Virus record (IMG/VR): IMGVR_UViG_3300037587_000310
Span: 1 to 45,266 of that record
DNA length: 45,266 bases
Source of the DNA: a virus
Strand: one strand, 5' to 3'
This document shows, in pieces, positions 31,777 to 39,469 of the stretch (within the stretch, counting starts at the first letter, position 1; the number at the start of each line of letters is the position of its first letter). The notes under the pieces are model-generated. The model saw only the letters and a list, made by a program, of their open reading frames with translations. It was not told the origin of the DNA and made no database searches. A program made the translations under genes and the position numbers.

Positions 31777-32429
31777 CTTCTTGCTCCTATCGAATAGCTT
31801 CTGTCCTGTTTCATCGGCATCTTAGGCCGCTTGATAAGGTTCTTCTGCTCAATTAACATACTAAGCACAGCAAAGCATGTGGCCTCTATCGCCGGATACT
31901 CTCCAAGCCCAAGAGACGCTATATCTTCTTCCTCAATCTCAGACAAGTAATTGACTACTTTCGCGTCCTTCAGATATAACATCCGGCGTTTTTCATCCAG
32001 TAGTCTTTTAAGCTCGTCGAGCATGTAAGGGTAGAGGTTCTCCATCTCTAACATCGGAGTTAAGTTAACGCTAAACTTTGGTACTTGCTTGGTCTTTTCG
32101 CTGTTCAACTCCCTGATAAACTTATCAGCAGCATCGTTCTTCCAGTCGCCGATCCATTTCTTAGGCTCGTAAGTGTAATCAAGTATATCAGCCTGCCTTA
32201 CAAGGTCTCTAACGCTCGGTGATTCGTACTCGGCAAGGACACAGACCTCATAACTATCGAACCGCCTGTGCTTGTCCATGGCAACCACTACAGCATAGCC
32301 AGGACGCTTGCCAGGCCACGATACGCCGCCGAAGATAGCCTTGCAGCATTTGTTCATCTCCCAGCGTACTTCATGAGTGTAGCCTAACTCAGCTTTCTTC
32401 AGGTCGTTGTATTGTAGGGCTAATGGCAT
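31773..32429 (-). CDS. Terminase-associated protein, possibly RNase H-like (218 aa)
   Basis: 218 residues. The stretch PGYAVVVAMDKHRRFDSYEV, then CVLAEYES and K-W-I-G-D-W-K-N-D-A-A-D-K-F-I resembles the strand-Asp-strand and 'GDw.n.a..kF' elements of RNase H-type terminase nuclease domains. The TerL at 33507-34817 already has its own acidic residues. It could be a duplicated nuclease-like domain or unrelated. Its position downstream of terminase is consistent with packaging. Function is a guess. Confidence 0.4.
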   Translation of the reverse strand: MPLALQYNDLKKAELGYTHEVRWEMNKCCKAIFGGVSWPGKRPGYAVVVAMDKHRRFDSYEVCVLAEYESPSVRDLVRQADILDYTYEPKKWIGDWKNDAADKFIRELNSEKTKQVPKFSVNLTPMLEMENLYPYMLDELKRLLDEKRRMLYLKDAKVVNYLSEIEEEDIASLGLGEYPAIEATCFAVLSMLIEQKNLIKRPKMPMKQDRSYSIGARR

Positions 32430-32671
32430 TCAAACTCTCCACACCAATCAGTCTCTTTTGTTTCGGGCCAGTGGGCATAATACTGACACTGTGGGTTACC
32501 TGCGGCAATCTCTTTCTCATCGCTTGTATATTTCGCGCCTATTGGAAGATTCTTTCTACAAAACCCTAAAAAAGCCTCGCTGCTATATGTTTCTCCTCTT
32601 AGGTCGTGAAGGTTGTTTTTATTCTTTTCCCACCACCTACAATCTTTGCACATTTTTTGTTCTACAACCAT
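32420..32671 (-). CDS. Small cysteine/tryptophan-rich phage protein
   Basis: 83 residues with K-M-C-K-D-C-R-W-W, F-L-G-F-C-R-K-N-L-P and Y-A-H-W-P-E-T-K-E-T-D-W-C-G-E-F. This arrangement (CxxCrww ... GfCrr.pP ... ..P.t...dwCGef) recurs in many phage genomes as a putative iron-sulphur or zinc protein of unknown function. The ATG overlaps the stop of the previous tiny gene (TGATG). Confidence 0.6.
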   Translation of the reverse strand: MVVEQKMCKDCRWWEKNKNNLHDLRGETYSSEAFLGFCRKNLPIGAKYTSDEKEIAAGNPQCQYYAHWPETKETDWCGEFECH

Positions 32672-32754
32672 CACTTCCCCTTTCTGGGTCTCTTATGTCC
32701 TGGCTTGCTCGGATATGGTTTCTTACTTCCTGATTTGTGCATTTGTATCATCAT
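32671..32754 (-). CDS. Tiny basic protein
   Basis: 27 codons, MMIQMHKSGSKKPYPSKPGH then KRPRKGK, very basic and Pro-rich. A perfect AGGAGAATAGAAA leader precedes the double ATG. Start and stop overlap both neighbours, which supports it as a real gene. No known family. Confidence 0.5.
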   Translation of the reverse strand: MMIQMHKSGSKKPYPSKPGHKRPRKGK

Positions 32755-32900
32755 TTTCTATTCTCCTGTGGCTTTGGCCTATCCTCTGGGTATGGACAGT
32801 TTGGCTCACCAACCCATTTTTTTTCAGGACACCATCGGCGATTATCGCAACTTAAACAATCGCTCCAATTATCTCTTAGCGCTCGCGTAAAATCATCCAT
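32751..32900 (-). CDS. Small Cys/Trp protein
   Basis: 49 codons. Contains WSDCLSCDNRRWCPEKKWVG then C-P-Y-P, three or four cysteines in CxxC-like spacing. Its start overlaps the end of the upstream 72-residue gene (ATGGATGA) and its end overlaps the next ATG. Possibly another zinc-binding cargo protein. Confidence 0.5.
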   Translation of the reverse strand: MDDFTRALRDNWSDCLSCDNRRWCPEKKWVGEPNCPYPEDRPKPQENRK

Positions 32901-33111
32901 TAAATTCTTCTTTCAACATCAATCTTTTCACCTTTTCGTCTATTGGGGTATTTTTTTTCAGCCAACCTTCCGATGCTAAATCTGCGGTAAATTTCGTCAT
33001 CAGCGCGTGATGAGCACCATCATTAAGGTAAATATCGCCTTCTTTAGTCTTTGTTTTAGCAGCACACAAAGCTACGGTCTCGCCTTCAACTTCCCTAATT
33101 CTTATACTCAT
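32893..33111 (-). CDS. Conserved small phage protein (MxIRIREV...ALCAAKT)
   Basis: 72 residues, closely following a common phage pattern: MSIRIREVEGETVALCAAKT, then K-E-G-D-I-Y-L-N-D-G-A-H-H-A-L-M-T-K-F. The family occurs across unrelated phages, usually near packaging genes, and has no known function. GGACGAAG lies upstream of the ATG. Confidence 0.65.
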   Translation of the reverse strand: MSIRIREVEGETVALCAAKTKTKEGDIYLNDGAHHALMTKFTADLASEGWLKKNTPIDEKVKRLMLKEEFNG

Positions 33112-33178
33112 ACTTCGTCCACCCTACACATTCAAAACATCGTAATCACTGTACTTGGCGTCCTCTTTTCGTGACGTA

Positions 33179-33346
33179 TTAAGTAGATGTAGTACATTTC
33201 TCAGCTTTCTCGCATATTTGAGCCTCAGTGGGGTTTTTGGTGGCTTCCATGTACTGATTTAGGCTGATTTCACCATTCATATACATTGCCGCCAACTCCG
33301 CCAAACTCCAATTCCCTGTTATTCGTTCAAAAACAATGGTACTCAT
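33179..33346 (-). CDS. Small hypothetical protein
   Basis: 55 codons: MSTIVFERITGNWSLAELAA, then MYMNGEISLNQYMEATKNPTE, ending with a C-rich tail. AGGG eleven bases upstream supports the ATG. It looks helical. No family was recognised. Confidence 0.45.
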   Translation of the reverse strand: MSTIVFERITGNWSLAELAAMYMNGEISLNQYMEATKNPTEAQICEKAEKCTTST

Positions 33347-33381
33347 TCTATTTTCCCTACGCATTCGATAGAAACACACTT

Positions 33382-33510
33382 TTATTCACACTCTACTACT
33401 TGAATGCAAAGTACACCATTCTCGTCAGGCTCAGCCATAGCTTCGAGTTCAAATTCGGCTTCCATATCACGAATATTCATCTCTATCTTCATATCATCGA
33501 GGTCACTCAT
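33382..33510 (-). CDS. Tiny acidic protein downstream of terminase
   Basis: 42 codons, MSDLDDMKIEMNIRDMEAEF, then a mostly acidic strand (ELEAMAEPDENGVLCIQVVECE). The ATG overlaps the terminase stop (ATGA), so it is translationally coupled. No family known. Confidence 0.5.
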   Translation of the reverse strand: MSDLDDMKIEMNIRDMEAEFELEAMAEPDENGVLCIQVVECE

Positions 33511-34817
33511 GATAAATCACTTTCCGAAAAATAGAACTTACCTTCAATGCCGTATATTAAGTATCGAATATCATCGCATGGATGGTCGTTAAGCTTCAAA
33601 GGTTCATCCTTTGCATCTTTAATCTCTGTACCTTCAGCCCACCTGTAGCCAGCCATTGCCTTAATTGTATGAGGGCAGTTGTTGAATATTTGTATGCGGG
33701 GCTTGCCATTGCCTTGTATCTTCAAAGCAGCCTGAACAGCCTCGATACCAAGGCGTATATCCTTCTTTGCAGGTATTGTCGAAATGCCTAAGTTCTTGAA
33801 CTCATGCCTGTCCTGGGCGTCGTGGTCAGCCCATGTGCATCTGTAACGCTCATTGCCACTTATACGCTTAATCTGCTCTGAATGATACTTGAGCGTCCGT
33901 TGAGCTTCGTGGTGCTCATTATAGATATACCAGCACTTGTCATTATCTCTGGCAGCCCACAGACAACATAATGGATTATTGAACCCCCAATCAATCGCTC
34001 TGTACCGAGTCCAGTCTTTGGGTATCTTGAACGGCTCGCAAACGTGGACTCGGCGATTGAATGTCTTGTAAACGGCACCTAAGAACGCTGCGAAGTGGCC
34101 TTCAATTCGAGTCGTTTGGACCTCAACTGGCCATCTGCTTATCATTAAGTCGATTTCTTTGTCGTCAATGTAACCGCCCCGGCTCTTGCGATTGTCGTTC
34201 AGGTTGGCATAGAACACCTCATCGCCTTCAGGTAATTCCGTTACTCTGTCTTCCAGCCAGGGTTGAGGCCGTATTGGTGTCATGCTACCGGCAAAGAATC
34301 CGTTTCGGTCCATGAGTCGGGCTTCCATCTCCGTGTTAATGCCTTCGGAGTCCGATTTGATTTGCTCGTCTTGATAGATAGCATCAACCGCTCTACCTTC
34401 AAACGCCTTCCTACCCTGTTCTCCAGCCTTGCACTCGATTCGATTTCTATTGTGCAATTGTATCTCACGGGGTATTTCATCTGCTCTGTTGTGCCAAATT
34501 ATTTTTTTTATTTGACAAGCTGGCAGATAATCTCGTATCTTCTCTTGCCAAAGCAGTTTTCCAACTAAAGGCCAACTATCTGCCACAGCCCATATCGTAG
34601 ATTCTGGCAGAGTCCAGCGATATGGATGGATGCCTAATGCAAATGCACATAAATCATAACCGATACAGCTTTCGGACTTACCCGACCTATTACCGCCAAA
34701 CAATCTCCTGAATTTGGCCTGGCTACGATGGAACGCACGAGGTGCCGGCAAAGGCTCATACATCAATAGCTTTGAGCCTACAACGTCCAATTCTTTATTT
34801 GTGGCAGTTAAGACCAT
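33507..34817 (-). CDS. terL: Terminase large subunit
   Basis: 436-residue packaging motor. Walker A is FGGNRSGKSE (residues 40-49); Walker B-like is AVDAIYQDE (143-151), followed by the coupling motif G-S-M-T-P-I-R-P (177-184). The C-terminal nuclease has RAIDWGF (273-279), TWADHDAQD (328-336) and D-H-P-C-D-D-I-R-Y-L (411-420), the three acidic sites expected for an RNase H fold. It hydrolyses ATP to drive DNA into procapsids and cuts the concatemer. It follows the small subunit by one base. The length is at the short end for the family but both domains are complete. Confidence 0.9.
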   Translation of the reverse strand: MVLTATNKELDVVGSKLLMYEPLPAPRAFHRSQAKFRRLFGGNRSGKSESCIGYDLCAFALGIHPYRWTLPESTIWAVADSWPLVGKLLWQEKIRDYLPACQIKKIIWHNRADEIPREIQLHNRNRIECKAGEQGRKAFEGRAVDAIYQDEQIKSDSEGINTEMEARLMDRNGFFAGSMTPIRPQPWLEDRVTELPEGDEVFYANLNDNRKSRGGYIDDKEIDLMISRWPVEVQTTRIEGHFAAFLGAVYKTFNRRVHVCEPFKIPKDWTRYRAIDWGFNNPLCCLWAARDNDKCWYIYNEHHEAQRTLKYHSEQIKRISGNERYRCTWADHDAQDRHEFKNLGISTIPAKKDIRLGIEAVQAALKIQGNGKPRIQIFNNCPHTIKAMAGYRWAEGTEIKDAKDEPLKLNDHPCDDIRYLIYGIEGKFYFSESDLS

Positions 34818-35315
34818 TTATGCACCTTTAACGAGCTTGAGCGGCTGCTGACGCTCTCTGAGTATCTCTCTGAGGTTCTCACGCTCTGCATCGGTTAATT
34901 TATCGCTATCATCCAAGACGTGTTCAGTCTTATCCTTCCATCCAGCTCTATTCTTTAGCCAGATGAAAGCGGCCGCTGTATCGGGCGGATAATGCTTTGT
35001 AATATCTGTGATTGTTATATCACCTTGATAATTACTTATGTGAACATCTGGGTGTGAATAACCACAAGCTCGGTGAAACAATGCTCCAGCTACTTTCGCA
35101 TCTGCATATATTTTGCCCCTTTTTATGGACTCTAAGAATCTTGGATATTTCTTTTTCCAGTTGTTAAGTGTTGCCTCGCAAATGCCCAATACATCGGCAA
35201 TTTGTACATCTGTAGCATTGAGCAGGCAAAGTTTATATACAAGGTCATCAAGTGATGAGTTATACTTAGTTGGTTGACCTGCATGCTTCCCCTTAGCTTT
35301 TTTCTTCTTAGCCAT
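34818..35315 (-). CDS. terS: Terminase small subunit
   Basis: 165 residues with Lys-rich start, GQPTKYNSSLDD, then an HTH-like region ATDVQIADVLGICEATLNNWKKKYPRFLESIKRGK. This is the common layout of small terminases (GRPtkY...l...iA..lGVs..T...W...yp.F..ai.rgk). It recognises the packaging site and recruits the large subunit. The C-terminus has the usual helical/acid stretch. Adjacent to terL. Confidence 0.85.
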   Translation of the reverse strand: MAKKKKAKGKHAGQPTKYNSSLDDLVYKLCLLNATDVQIADVLGICEATLNNWKKKYPRFLESIKRGKIYADAKVAGALFHRACGYSHPDVHISNYQGDITITDITKHYPPDTAAAFIWLKNRAGWKDKTEHVLDDSDKLTDAERENLREILRERQQPLKLVKGA

Positions 35316-35518
35316 TATTTCTCTAAAGCTTCTATCAACCGAGCTTTGGTTTGGTTTTTAACTTCTATGCCCTTCTCTCTGGCTATCCCGGCCAATTCTG
35401 CTCTTGTCATTTTCATTGACGGAGCTATGAGCATAACCTCACCAACTGATTCAGGACCCACTATTGCAATAGGCTCCAGTCCGATTCTCCCGTACTTTGA
35501 TTTGTTTACTCTTGTCAT
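35315..35518 (-). CDS. SAP/Rho-N-like small DNA-binding protein
   Basis: 67 residues. The C-terminal 30 (MTRAELAGIAREKGIEVKNQ then TKARLIEAL) is a two-helix SAP/HeH/Rho-N-like motif that in other proteins binds DNA. The N-terminal half has strands (IGLEPIAIVGPESVGEVMLI). Such small proteins often lie before terminase or head genes. Overlaps small terminase by one base. Confidence 0.55.
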   Translation of the reverse strand: MTRVNKSKYGRIGLEPIAIVGPESVGEVMLIAPSMKMTRAELAGIAREKGIEVKNQTKARLIEALEK

Positions 35519-35667
35519 AATATTCCCTTTACAAAAATATCTTCACATTCATCGCCACAGAACCAACTGAATCGTTCTCTGGCTCTGGTATTGCAATGCA
35601 AGCACTTTCTATTTCTTTTGGGCTTCTTAGGCCACTTATAGTCCGGTATATCTTCTACTTTCATCAT
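35515..35667 (-). CDS. Small zinc-finger protein
   Basis: 50 codons: MMKVEDIPDYKWPKKPKRNR then K-C-L-H-C and F-C-G-D-E-C, a CxxC ... CxxxC zinc finger like treble-clef fingers. A longer reading frame extends upstream through the terminator hairpin and is rejected as the start. Confidence 0.5.
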   Translation of the reverse strand: MMKVEDIPDYKWPKKPKRNRKCLHCNTRARERFSWFCGDECEDIFVKGIL

Positions 35668-35680
35668 TTCTCTGCGCAAC

Positions 35681-35720
35681 AAAAAACGACAGTCGAGAGG
35701 TTCGGGCACCCGACTGCCGT
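35681..35720 (-). terminator. Intrinsic terminator upstream of the terminase genes
   Basis: On the minus strand ACGGCAGTCG (35720-35711) pairs with CGACTGTCGT (35695-35686) with one G-U pair, followed by TTTTTTG. An inner CGGG-TG-CCCG hairpin is possible. It separates the SEC-C/lipoprotein/Tat cluster from the zinc-finger and terminase genes. No strong promoter is visible behind it, so readthrough or antitermination would be needed to express terminase. Confidence 0.75.
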
Positions 35721-35758
35721 ATCTGCTGCTTTAAGGTGTATATTTGATTATTTAGATT

Positions 35759-36136
35759 CTATTTCAATCGCTTCTCTTTTTCCATATCTTTTAACATAAT
35801 TTCACAGTGTAAATAACACCTGGTTGGCATATCATCAAATTCACATTTTCTTATCATTCGATTATTTTCATATCGGCCTTCTCGTAGCGACATCATAACG
35901 TAGCGTTCATCGAAATAACCCGGGAACACTCGAAACAACTTTCCTCCGTAAACAAAAGCGTTCTCAAAGCCTTCGTCCATTATCACTATATCTATATCGC
36001 GGTCTTGCAACGAAAAATATCTATATCTCTCAGCAACCTCAGTAGCACACATCGGGGCCTTAGACTTAGCCACAGCAGCCAAACTGCCCACAAATGGTAA
36101 TATGCTGCATCTTTTTAAGAAATTACGCCTGTTCAT
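35759..36136 (-). CDS. Tat-signal exported protein
   Basis: 125 residues starting MNRRNFLKRCSILPFVGSLA followed by AVA, a textbook twin-arginine signal (R-R-x-F-L-K then a weak hydrophobic core and A-x-A). GGAG lies upstream of the ATG. The mature part has no recognised domain. It is mixed with many Tyr/Arg and a C-terminal basic helix. Tat-exported proteins are rare in phages; such signals normally carry folded, often cofactor-bearing proteins. It follows the lipoprotein gene by 2 bases. Confidence 0.65.
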   Translation of the reverse strand: MNRRNFLKRCSILPFVGSLAAVAKSKAPMCATEVAERYRYFSLQDRDIDIVIMDEGFENAFVYGGKLFRVFPGYFDERYVMMSLREGRYENNRMIRKCEFDDMPTRCYLHCEIMLKDMEKEKRLK

Positions 36137-36138
36137 AT

Positions 36139-36546
36139 CTACTCCCATCCAAACCATGCCTTGTAAGGGGCTTCGTTTGGCTCGTTTGGTTTATTGCGGC
36201 CTGCTATCCCAAGTGAGCATCCAGGAAGCTCACAGCTATGCCCCAGTTCCTCCATATCGTGTGCAGGAGTTATTGACTCCATACGGATAAGGTCAACACC
36301 AAACATTTCTTTATATTTCTGATTGCCGACCTTTTCCCATTGAGCATTGGCATATATTGTCTGACAAGTTGCACACTCAAAACAATACCCATCATCAATA
36401 AAATAGGTGCCACCTATCGTCTTTTGGCAAGATTGACACCATAGCAACATTTCCCCTAATTCGCCGTACTCAGGTTCTTCCTCGCACCCACAAACCAAAT
36501 AAGCCATCAATACCAAGATTAAACTGATTATTAAGCGGTCTCTCAT
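36139..36546 (-). CDS. Lipoprotein with zinc-ribbon-like cysteines
   Basis: 135 residues. Signal LIISLILVLMAYLVCGC places the lipid-attached cysteine after V-C-G. The mature part has LWCQSCQKTI and YCFECATC, two CxxC pairs forming a probable rubredoxin/zinc-ribbon, then a helical tail. ATG at 36546 follows the SEC-C gene stop by two bases. An outer-membrane- or inner-membrane-anchored metal-binding protein encoded by a phage is unusual; its role is not known. Confidence 0.6.
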   Translation of the reverse strand: MRDRLIISLILVLMAYLVCGCEEEPEYGELGEMLLWCQSCQKTIGGTYFIDDGYCFECATCQTIYANAQWEKVGNQKYKEMFGVDLIRMESITPAHDMEELGHSCELPGCSLGIAGRNKPNEPNEAPYKAWFGWE

Positions 36547-36548
36547 TT

Positions 36549-36893
36549 TCAATTCTCTTTAATCAATGGCACCCGCACCTTATTGTCTGGCTGGATTATA
36601 GTTTTTTTCTCAATCTTGATCAGCGTTAATGTGAACGAATCAGTCTCTTTGTCGTAATGAGAGTTTATAGCTTCATCTTTCGGCAGATTTTCCATGTCCT
36701 CACAGCTTATCACAAAAGTCCCGCCGGCGTCAACTATCATTTTCTGCATTACTTTAAGAAACCCGCTTGGAGATAATTGCTTGTTCGGCTCTTCCTTGTG
36801 CTTTACCACACTTCCGCAGCAATATTTGAATTTCTTATTGCTGCCACAAGGGCAGGCTTCGTTTCTACCTATCTTTTGGGCGTTAGTTATCAT
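36549..36893 (-). CDS. SEC-C motif protein
   Basis: 114 residues with GRNEACPCGSNKKFKYCCG at 9-27, the complete SEC-C zinc motif (C-x-C ... C-C) found at the C-terminus of SecA and in many small proteins that bind zinc or SecB. Here it is N-terminal and followed by a strand/helix domain. It is next to genes for exported proteins, so an interaction with the Sec machinery is tempting, but not shown. Confidence 0.75.
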   Translation of the reverse strand: MITNAQKIGRNEACPCGSNKKFKYCCGSVVKHKEEPNKQLSPSGFLKVMQKMIVDAGGTFVISCEDMENLPKDEAINSHYDKETDSFTLTLIKIEKKTIIQPDNKVRVPLIKEN

Positions 36894-37071
36894 GACATAT
36901 CTGACAAAATATATTTGAACACCGACTTGTATAATGATCTGACATTATCGGTGATTGATTTTGAATGGGAGCAGTTTCACCCCCATTATCTTGTACTTGA
37001 TTCTGGAGCAATTGAAGATTTATTTCATTTTCCTGCCCTCCATTTCTTTTCGATTCAGTTATAGTTTTCAT
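36883..37071 (-). CDS. Small Gln/Asn-rich protein, first gene after a promoter
   Basis: 62 codons. MKTITESKRNGGQENEINLQ then Q/N-rich linker and C-S-N-I-F-C-Q-I-C-H-D-N at the C-terminus, a possible zinc knuckle. It is the first gene after the promoter at 37106-37135 and overlaps the SEC-C gene start by 11 bases. Real but unassigned. Confidence 0.45.
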   Translation of the reverse strand: MKTITESKRNGGQENEINLQLLQNQVQDNGGETAPIQNQSPIMSDHYTSRCSNIFCQICHDN

Positions 37072-37105
37072 ATTACTCAACCGTAAATAAGTGATTCACA
37101 AAACC

Positions 37106-37135
37106 ATAATATCGTTAAAAATTCTTATTCGTCAA
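37106..37135 (-). promoter_or_regulatory. Probable late/packaging promoter
   Basis: On the minus strand TTGACG (37135-37130), 18-base spacer, TATTAT (37111-37106). The predicted start near 37099 falls on the palindrome GTGAATCAC (37099-37091), a candidate operator. The region between 37081 and 37152 is very AT-rich and contains no gene. Confidence 0.6.
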
Positions 37136-37152
37136 GAAAAATTTTTATTTTT

Positions 37153-37707
37153 TTATCTTTTTTCCAGAAGGGACGGCAAGTCAGACTTTTGCCCTGGTCT
37201 GACCTGCCTTCTTTTAGCTAAATTTGCTGACTCTTTTTTATGACACCTTAGACAAAGTGTTTGATAATTTTCTAAGCCACAACAACCACCGCCTTCGCAA
37301 ACTGGAATAATGTGGTCTGCTTCCCAAAGTCTTTTATGAAAGTCTCTCCCCCAAGGCCCATAAGCGTCCCAAAATTCTGAGTAAGAAATATAATAAGAAA
37401 TATCTCGTGGACCGTATCTTCGCCATAACCTTACTATTTCTATAATATTATTTCTTAGCCAAACAGTATCTATTCCACACTTAGCACAAATACCTCCATC
37501 CCTTATGAAGATATAATTGTCTACATAACCCATGCGAACATAAGCCTCTTGACGACATTCGCCGCCACACCAAACCCGACCTATAAATTTTCTTCCACAC
37601 CATTTACAGAATCCCTTTGGTGGCTTAGGCAACATTCGACTATTAAGAAAACGTGTGAATCGTAATTCATGTAATGCAGAGACTATCTCTGGTCTTACCT
37701 TTTTCAT
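37153..37707 (-). CDS. HNH endonuclease (ZRANB3-type HNH)
   Basis: 184 residues. N-terminal zinc finger CKWCGRKF ... WCGGEC; central C74-C77; C-terminal WEADHIIPVCEGGGCCGLENYQ then LCLRCHKKES, which is a complete HNH motif with D131, H132, N147 and H156 plus a structural CxxC. The spacing and sequence are close to the HNH of eukaryotic ZRANB3-like annealing helicases. It would cut or nick DNA with a divalent metal. Overlaps the radical SAM gene by ATGA, so the two are coupled. Confidence 0.85.
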   Translation of the reverse strand: MKKVRPEIVSALHELRFTRFLNSRMLPKPPKGFCKWCGRKFIGRVWCGGECRQEAYVRMGYVDNYIFIRDGGICAKCGIDTVWLRNNIIEIVRLWRRYGPRDISYYISYSEFWDAYGPWGRDFHKRLWEADHIIPVCEGGGCCGLENYQTLCLRCHKKESANLAKRRQVRPGQKSDLPSLLEKR

Positions 37708-38363
37708 TTTATGATTCTTCGTAAATTGCCTTTTAATTTGATATCAGTATATTTCCTGAGCCTGTCAATCAATGAGCGGACTTTTTCTGCCGGTGGCTCT
37801 GGAAGTCCATGGCCTTTGCTGTCAGCGCCGATATTCACCCATTCTGGATTTGTTAATACAATCAGGTCAACCAACTCTTCTAAATCAAAATCAAATATCG
37901 GCTCTATTGTTACCATTGTAGAGAAACCAAAAACAGATAATCCTTCCATGGCATTTGCTCTTTCCAAAACGCTTGGGGCTTTGGATTTGACGATATCCCT
38001 ATTTGTTTCGATTGTTGTACCTAAAATTACATTCAGAGGAAATCTGTTCTCAAATGCAGCAAATCTTTCTGGATTCTTGCTCTGAAAAAGATATTTATTA
38101 TCATAATATCTACAGTTTACAAGCACCTTAATAATCCATTCGGTGGGAACATCAGCCGCAAACATATCGCAAGTATGACAAACGAATATGAAGTTTCCTT
38201 CGCCCAGATTTGTTTCGAGGTCTTTTTCGTCAAGATGCAAAGGCTTCTGTGGCCCCCAGCGTTTCATGTAGCAATAAGAACAATCGTGACTGCATTTTCC
38301 TCGTATCGGCCCCCACATGTGAGATACAAACTCGTACATATTTCCTTTTTGTTTTTTAAGCAT
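37704..38363 (-). CDS. Radical SAM protein (DUF5131, phage Gp37/Gp68-type)
   Basis: 219 residues. C24-x3-C28-x2-C31 (KCSHDCSYCYMK) is the radical SAM [4Fe-4S] binding site. The N-terminal K-x-N-M-Y-E-F-V-S-H-M-W-G-P-I-R-G-K is characteristic of the phage Gp37/Gp68-like DUF5131 group. Other blocks are FVCHTCDMFAADVPTEWI, LFQSKNPERF and VTIEPIFDFDLEELVDLIV. The family is related to spore photoproduct lyase-like enzymes but its substrate is unknown. Coupled with an HNH nuclease downstream. Confidence 0.85.
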   Translation of the reverse strand: MLKKQKGNMYEFVSHMWGPIRGKCSHDCSYCYMKRWGPQKPLHLDEKDLETNLGEGNFIFVCHTCDMFAADVPTEWIIKVLVNCRYYDNKYLFQSKNPERFAAFENRFPLNVILGTTIETNRDIVKSKAPSVLERANAMEGLSVFGFSTMVTIEPIFDFDLEELVDLIVLTNPEWVNIGADSKGHGLPEPPAEKVRSLIDRLRKYTDIKLKGNLRRIIK

Positions 38364-38839
38364 TATTCTTTCATCCTCATATATTCATCGTCTTGAGCTT
38401 CAAGCTCTTTGATTTGCTCTGCCATTATTTTTTTGTCGTCTTGGACTTCCTCAAAACGTGCTCCGCAATATTGTAAGTTATGTTTTAATTCTTTATTCTC
38501 TGCCTCTGATTTGTCGAGACGGTCGCAGGCTTCTCTGCTTTGGGTATATAGTCTTTTGAGTTTTAAGGTTGTCAACTGGCCATCAAGCAATTTGCGAAGC
38601 CCTTTAGTAAACTCGCTTGTGGACTGCTGGCCAGCCACTTCACCTTTTTTCGCCCCTGTTTCTGGCTCAATAATGGGGGTGATTTTCTCTTTGGCCTCTG
38701 ATGGGGATTCGGTAGGCTCTTGATTATGTAATGCAGTTTTCGGGAAATCACTCATTGAAAGTATGCCATGTCTTTTAATTGTTCCAACTTCGTCATCGGT
38801 TACTGAGAATTTCCTCGTTACTTCCTGTTCTTTGCTCAT
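38363..38839 (-). CDS. Coiled-coil protein (158 aa)
   Basis: 158 residues: disordered first half rich in Ser/Glu/Pro/Thr, then long coiled coil LKLKRLYTQSREACDRLDKS and EVQDDKKIMAEQIKELEAQD. The layout is common in phage proteins adjacent to replication genes, such as DUF-type 'ead'-like proteins. No enzyme motif. Overlaps the next upstream gene by 47 bases and shares a junction base with the radical SAM gene. Confidence 0.5.
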   Translation of the reverse strand: MSKEQEVTRKFSVTDDEVGTIKRHGILSMSDFPKTALHNQEPTESPSEAKEKITPIIEPETGAKKGEVAGQQSTSEFTKGLRKLLDGQLTTLKLKRLYTQSREACDRLDKSEAENKELKHNLQYCGARFEEVQDDKKIMAEQIKELEAQDDEYMRMKE

Positions 38840-39419
38840 CTTTTGCCGCCTTTCGTCTTTTGCTCATCTCGGCTTGGAAATCTTTAACTGTTATTGTGAA
38901 CCGTTTTATTATTTTGGATGAGGCATAACCCTCTTTTGTATTAGGGCCATAAGCACAAGCTACCAACGATTTCTTCTCGTCATTGAAACTCGTAACTTTT
39001 ACTTTTTTGCCTTGCCATTGAAAACTTACATTCATAACTAATCGCCCCATAGTTGGTGGGCTGTTGTGTTTGGAATATCTCGGCCAACAATCCACGTAAT
39101 CAAGGCCAATTCCTATAAATGGCGTCCGGCCATAGAGTTTTTCAAAAGCATAGGCAAAAGTCAGATTGCCACATCTTACCGCTACAGAATAATGACCTTC
39201 ATCGACTCCGTACCAAGGGGGATTATATCTGTCCTCGTTGCAATATTTCCTTATATCCACAAGGTCGGTTTTCTCGAAAGCAAAACCTGATTTAATAACT
39301 AAAAACCAAAAGTCCGACCAGACGTGATTTGCTTTCTCTCTCGTCCAGTTCATTGTTTTCCAATTGCCTTGAGCAAAAGCTTCAAATATTTTCCTTACTG
39401 CGGTTTTATCTTCACTCAT
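38793..39419 (-). CDS. Unknown protein (208 aa), middle block
   Basis: 208 residues rich in aromatic residues (WTREKANHVWSDFWFLVIKS, RYNPPWYGVDEGHYSVAVR). It contains strands followed by basic helical tail (FQAEMSKRRKAAKDEQRTGS). No family was recognised. AGGAG lies upstream of the ATG. Confidence 0.5.
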   Translation of the reverse strand: MSEDKTAVRKIFEAFAQGNWKTMNWTREKANHVWSDFWFLVIKSGFAFEKTDLVDIRKYCNEDRYNPPWYGVDEGHYSVAVRCGNLTFAYAFEKLYGRTPFIGIGLDYVDCWPRYSKHNSPPTMGRLVMNVSFQWQGKKVKVTSFNDEKKSLVACAYGPNTKEGYASSKIIKRFTITVKDFQAEMSKRRKAAKDEQRTGSNEEILSNR

Positions 39420-39469
39420 TTGTATTTCTCCTATAAGTTCTCACATTGCTTCAAGAGTTCCTGCTTGCG

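Noticed and set aside
35515-35709. Longer zinc-finger ORF starting at GTG 35709
   Set aside because: The added residues are translated from the terminator hairpin at 35681-35720; the start is placed at ATG 35667.
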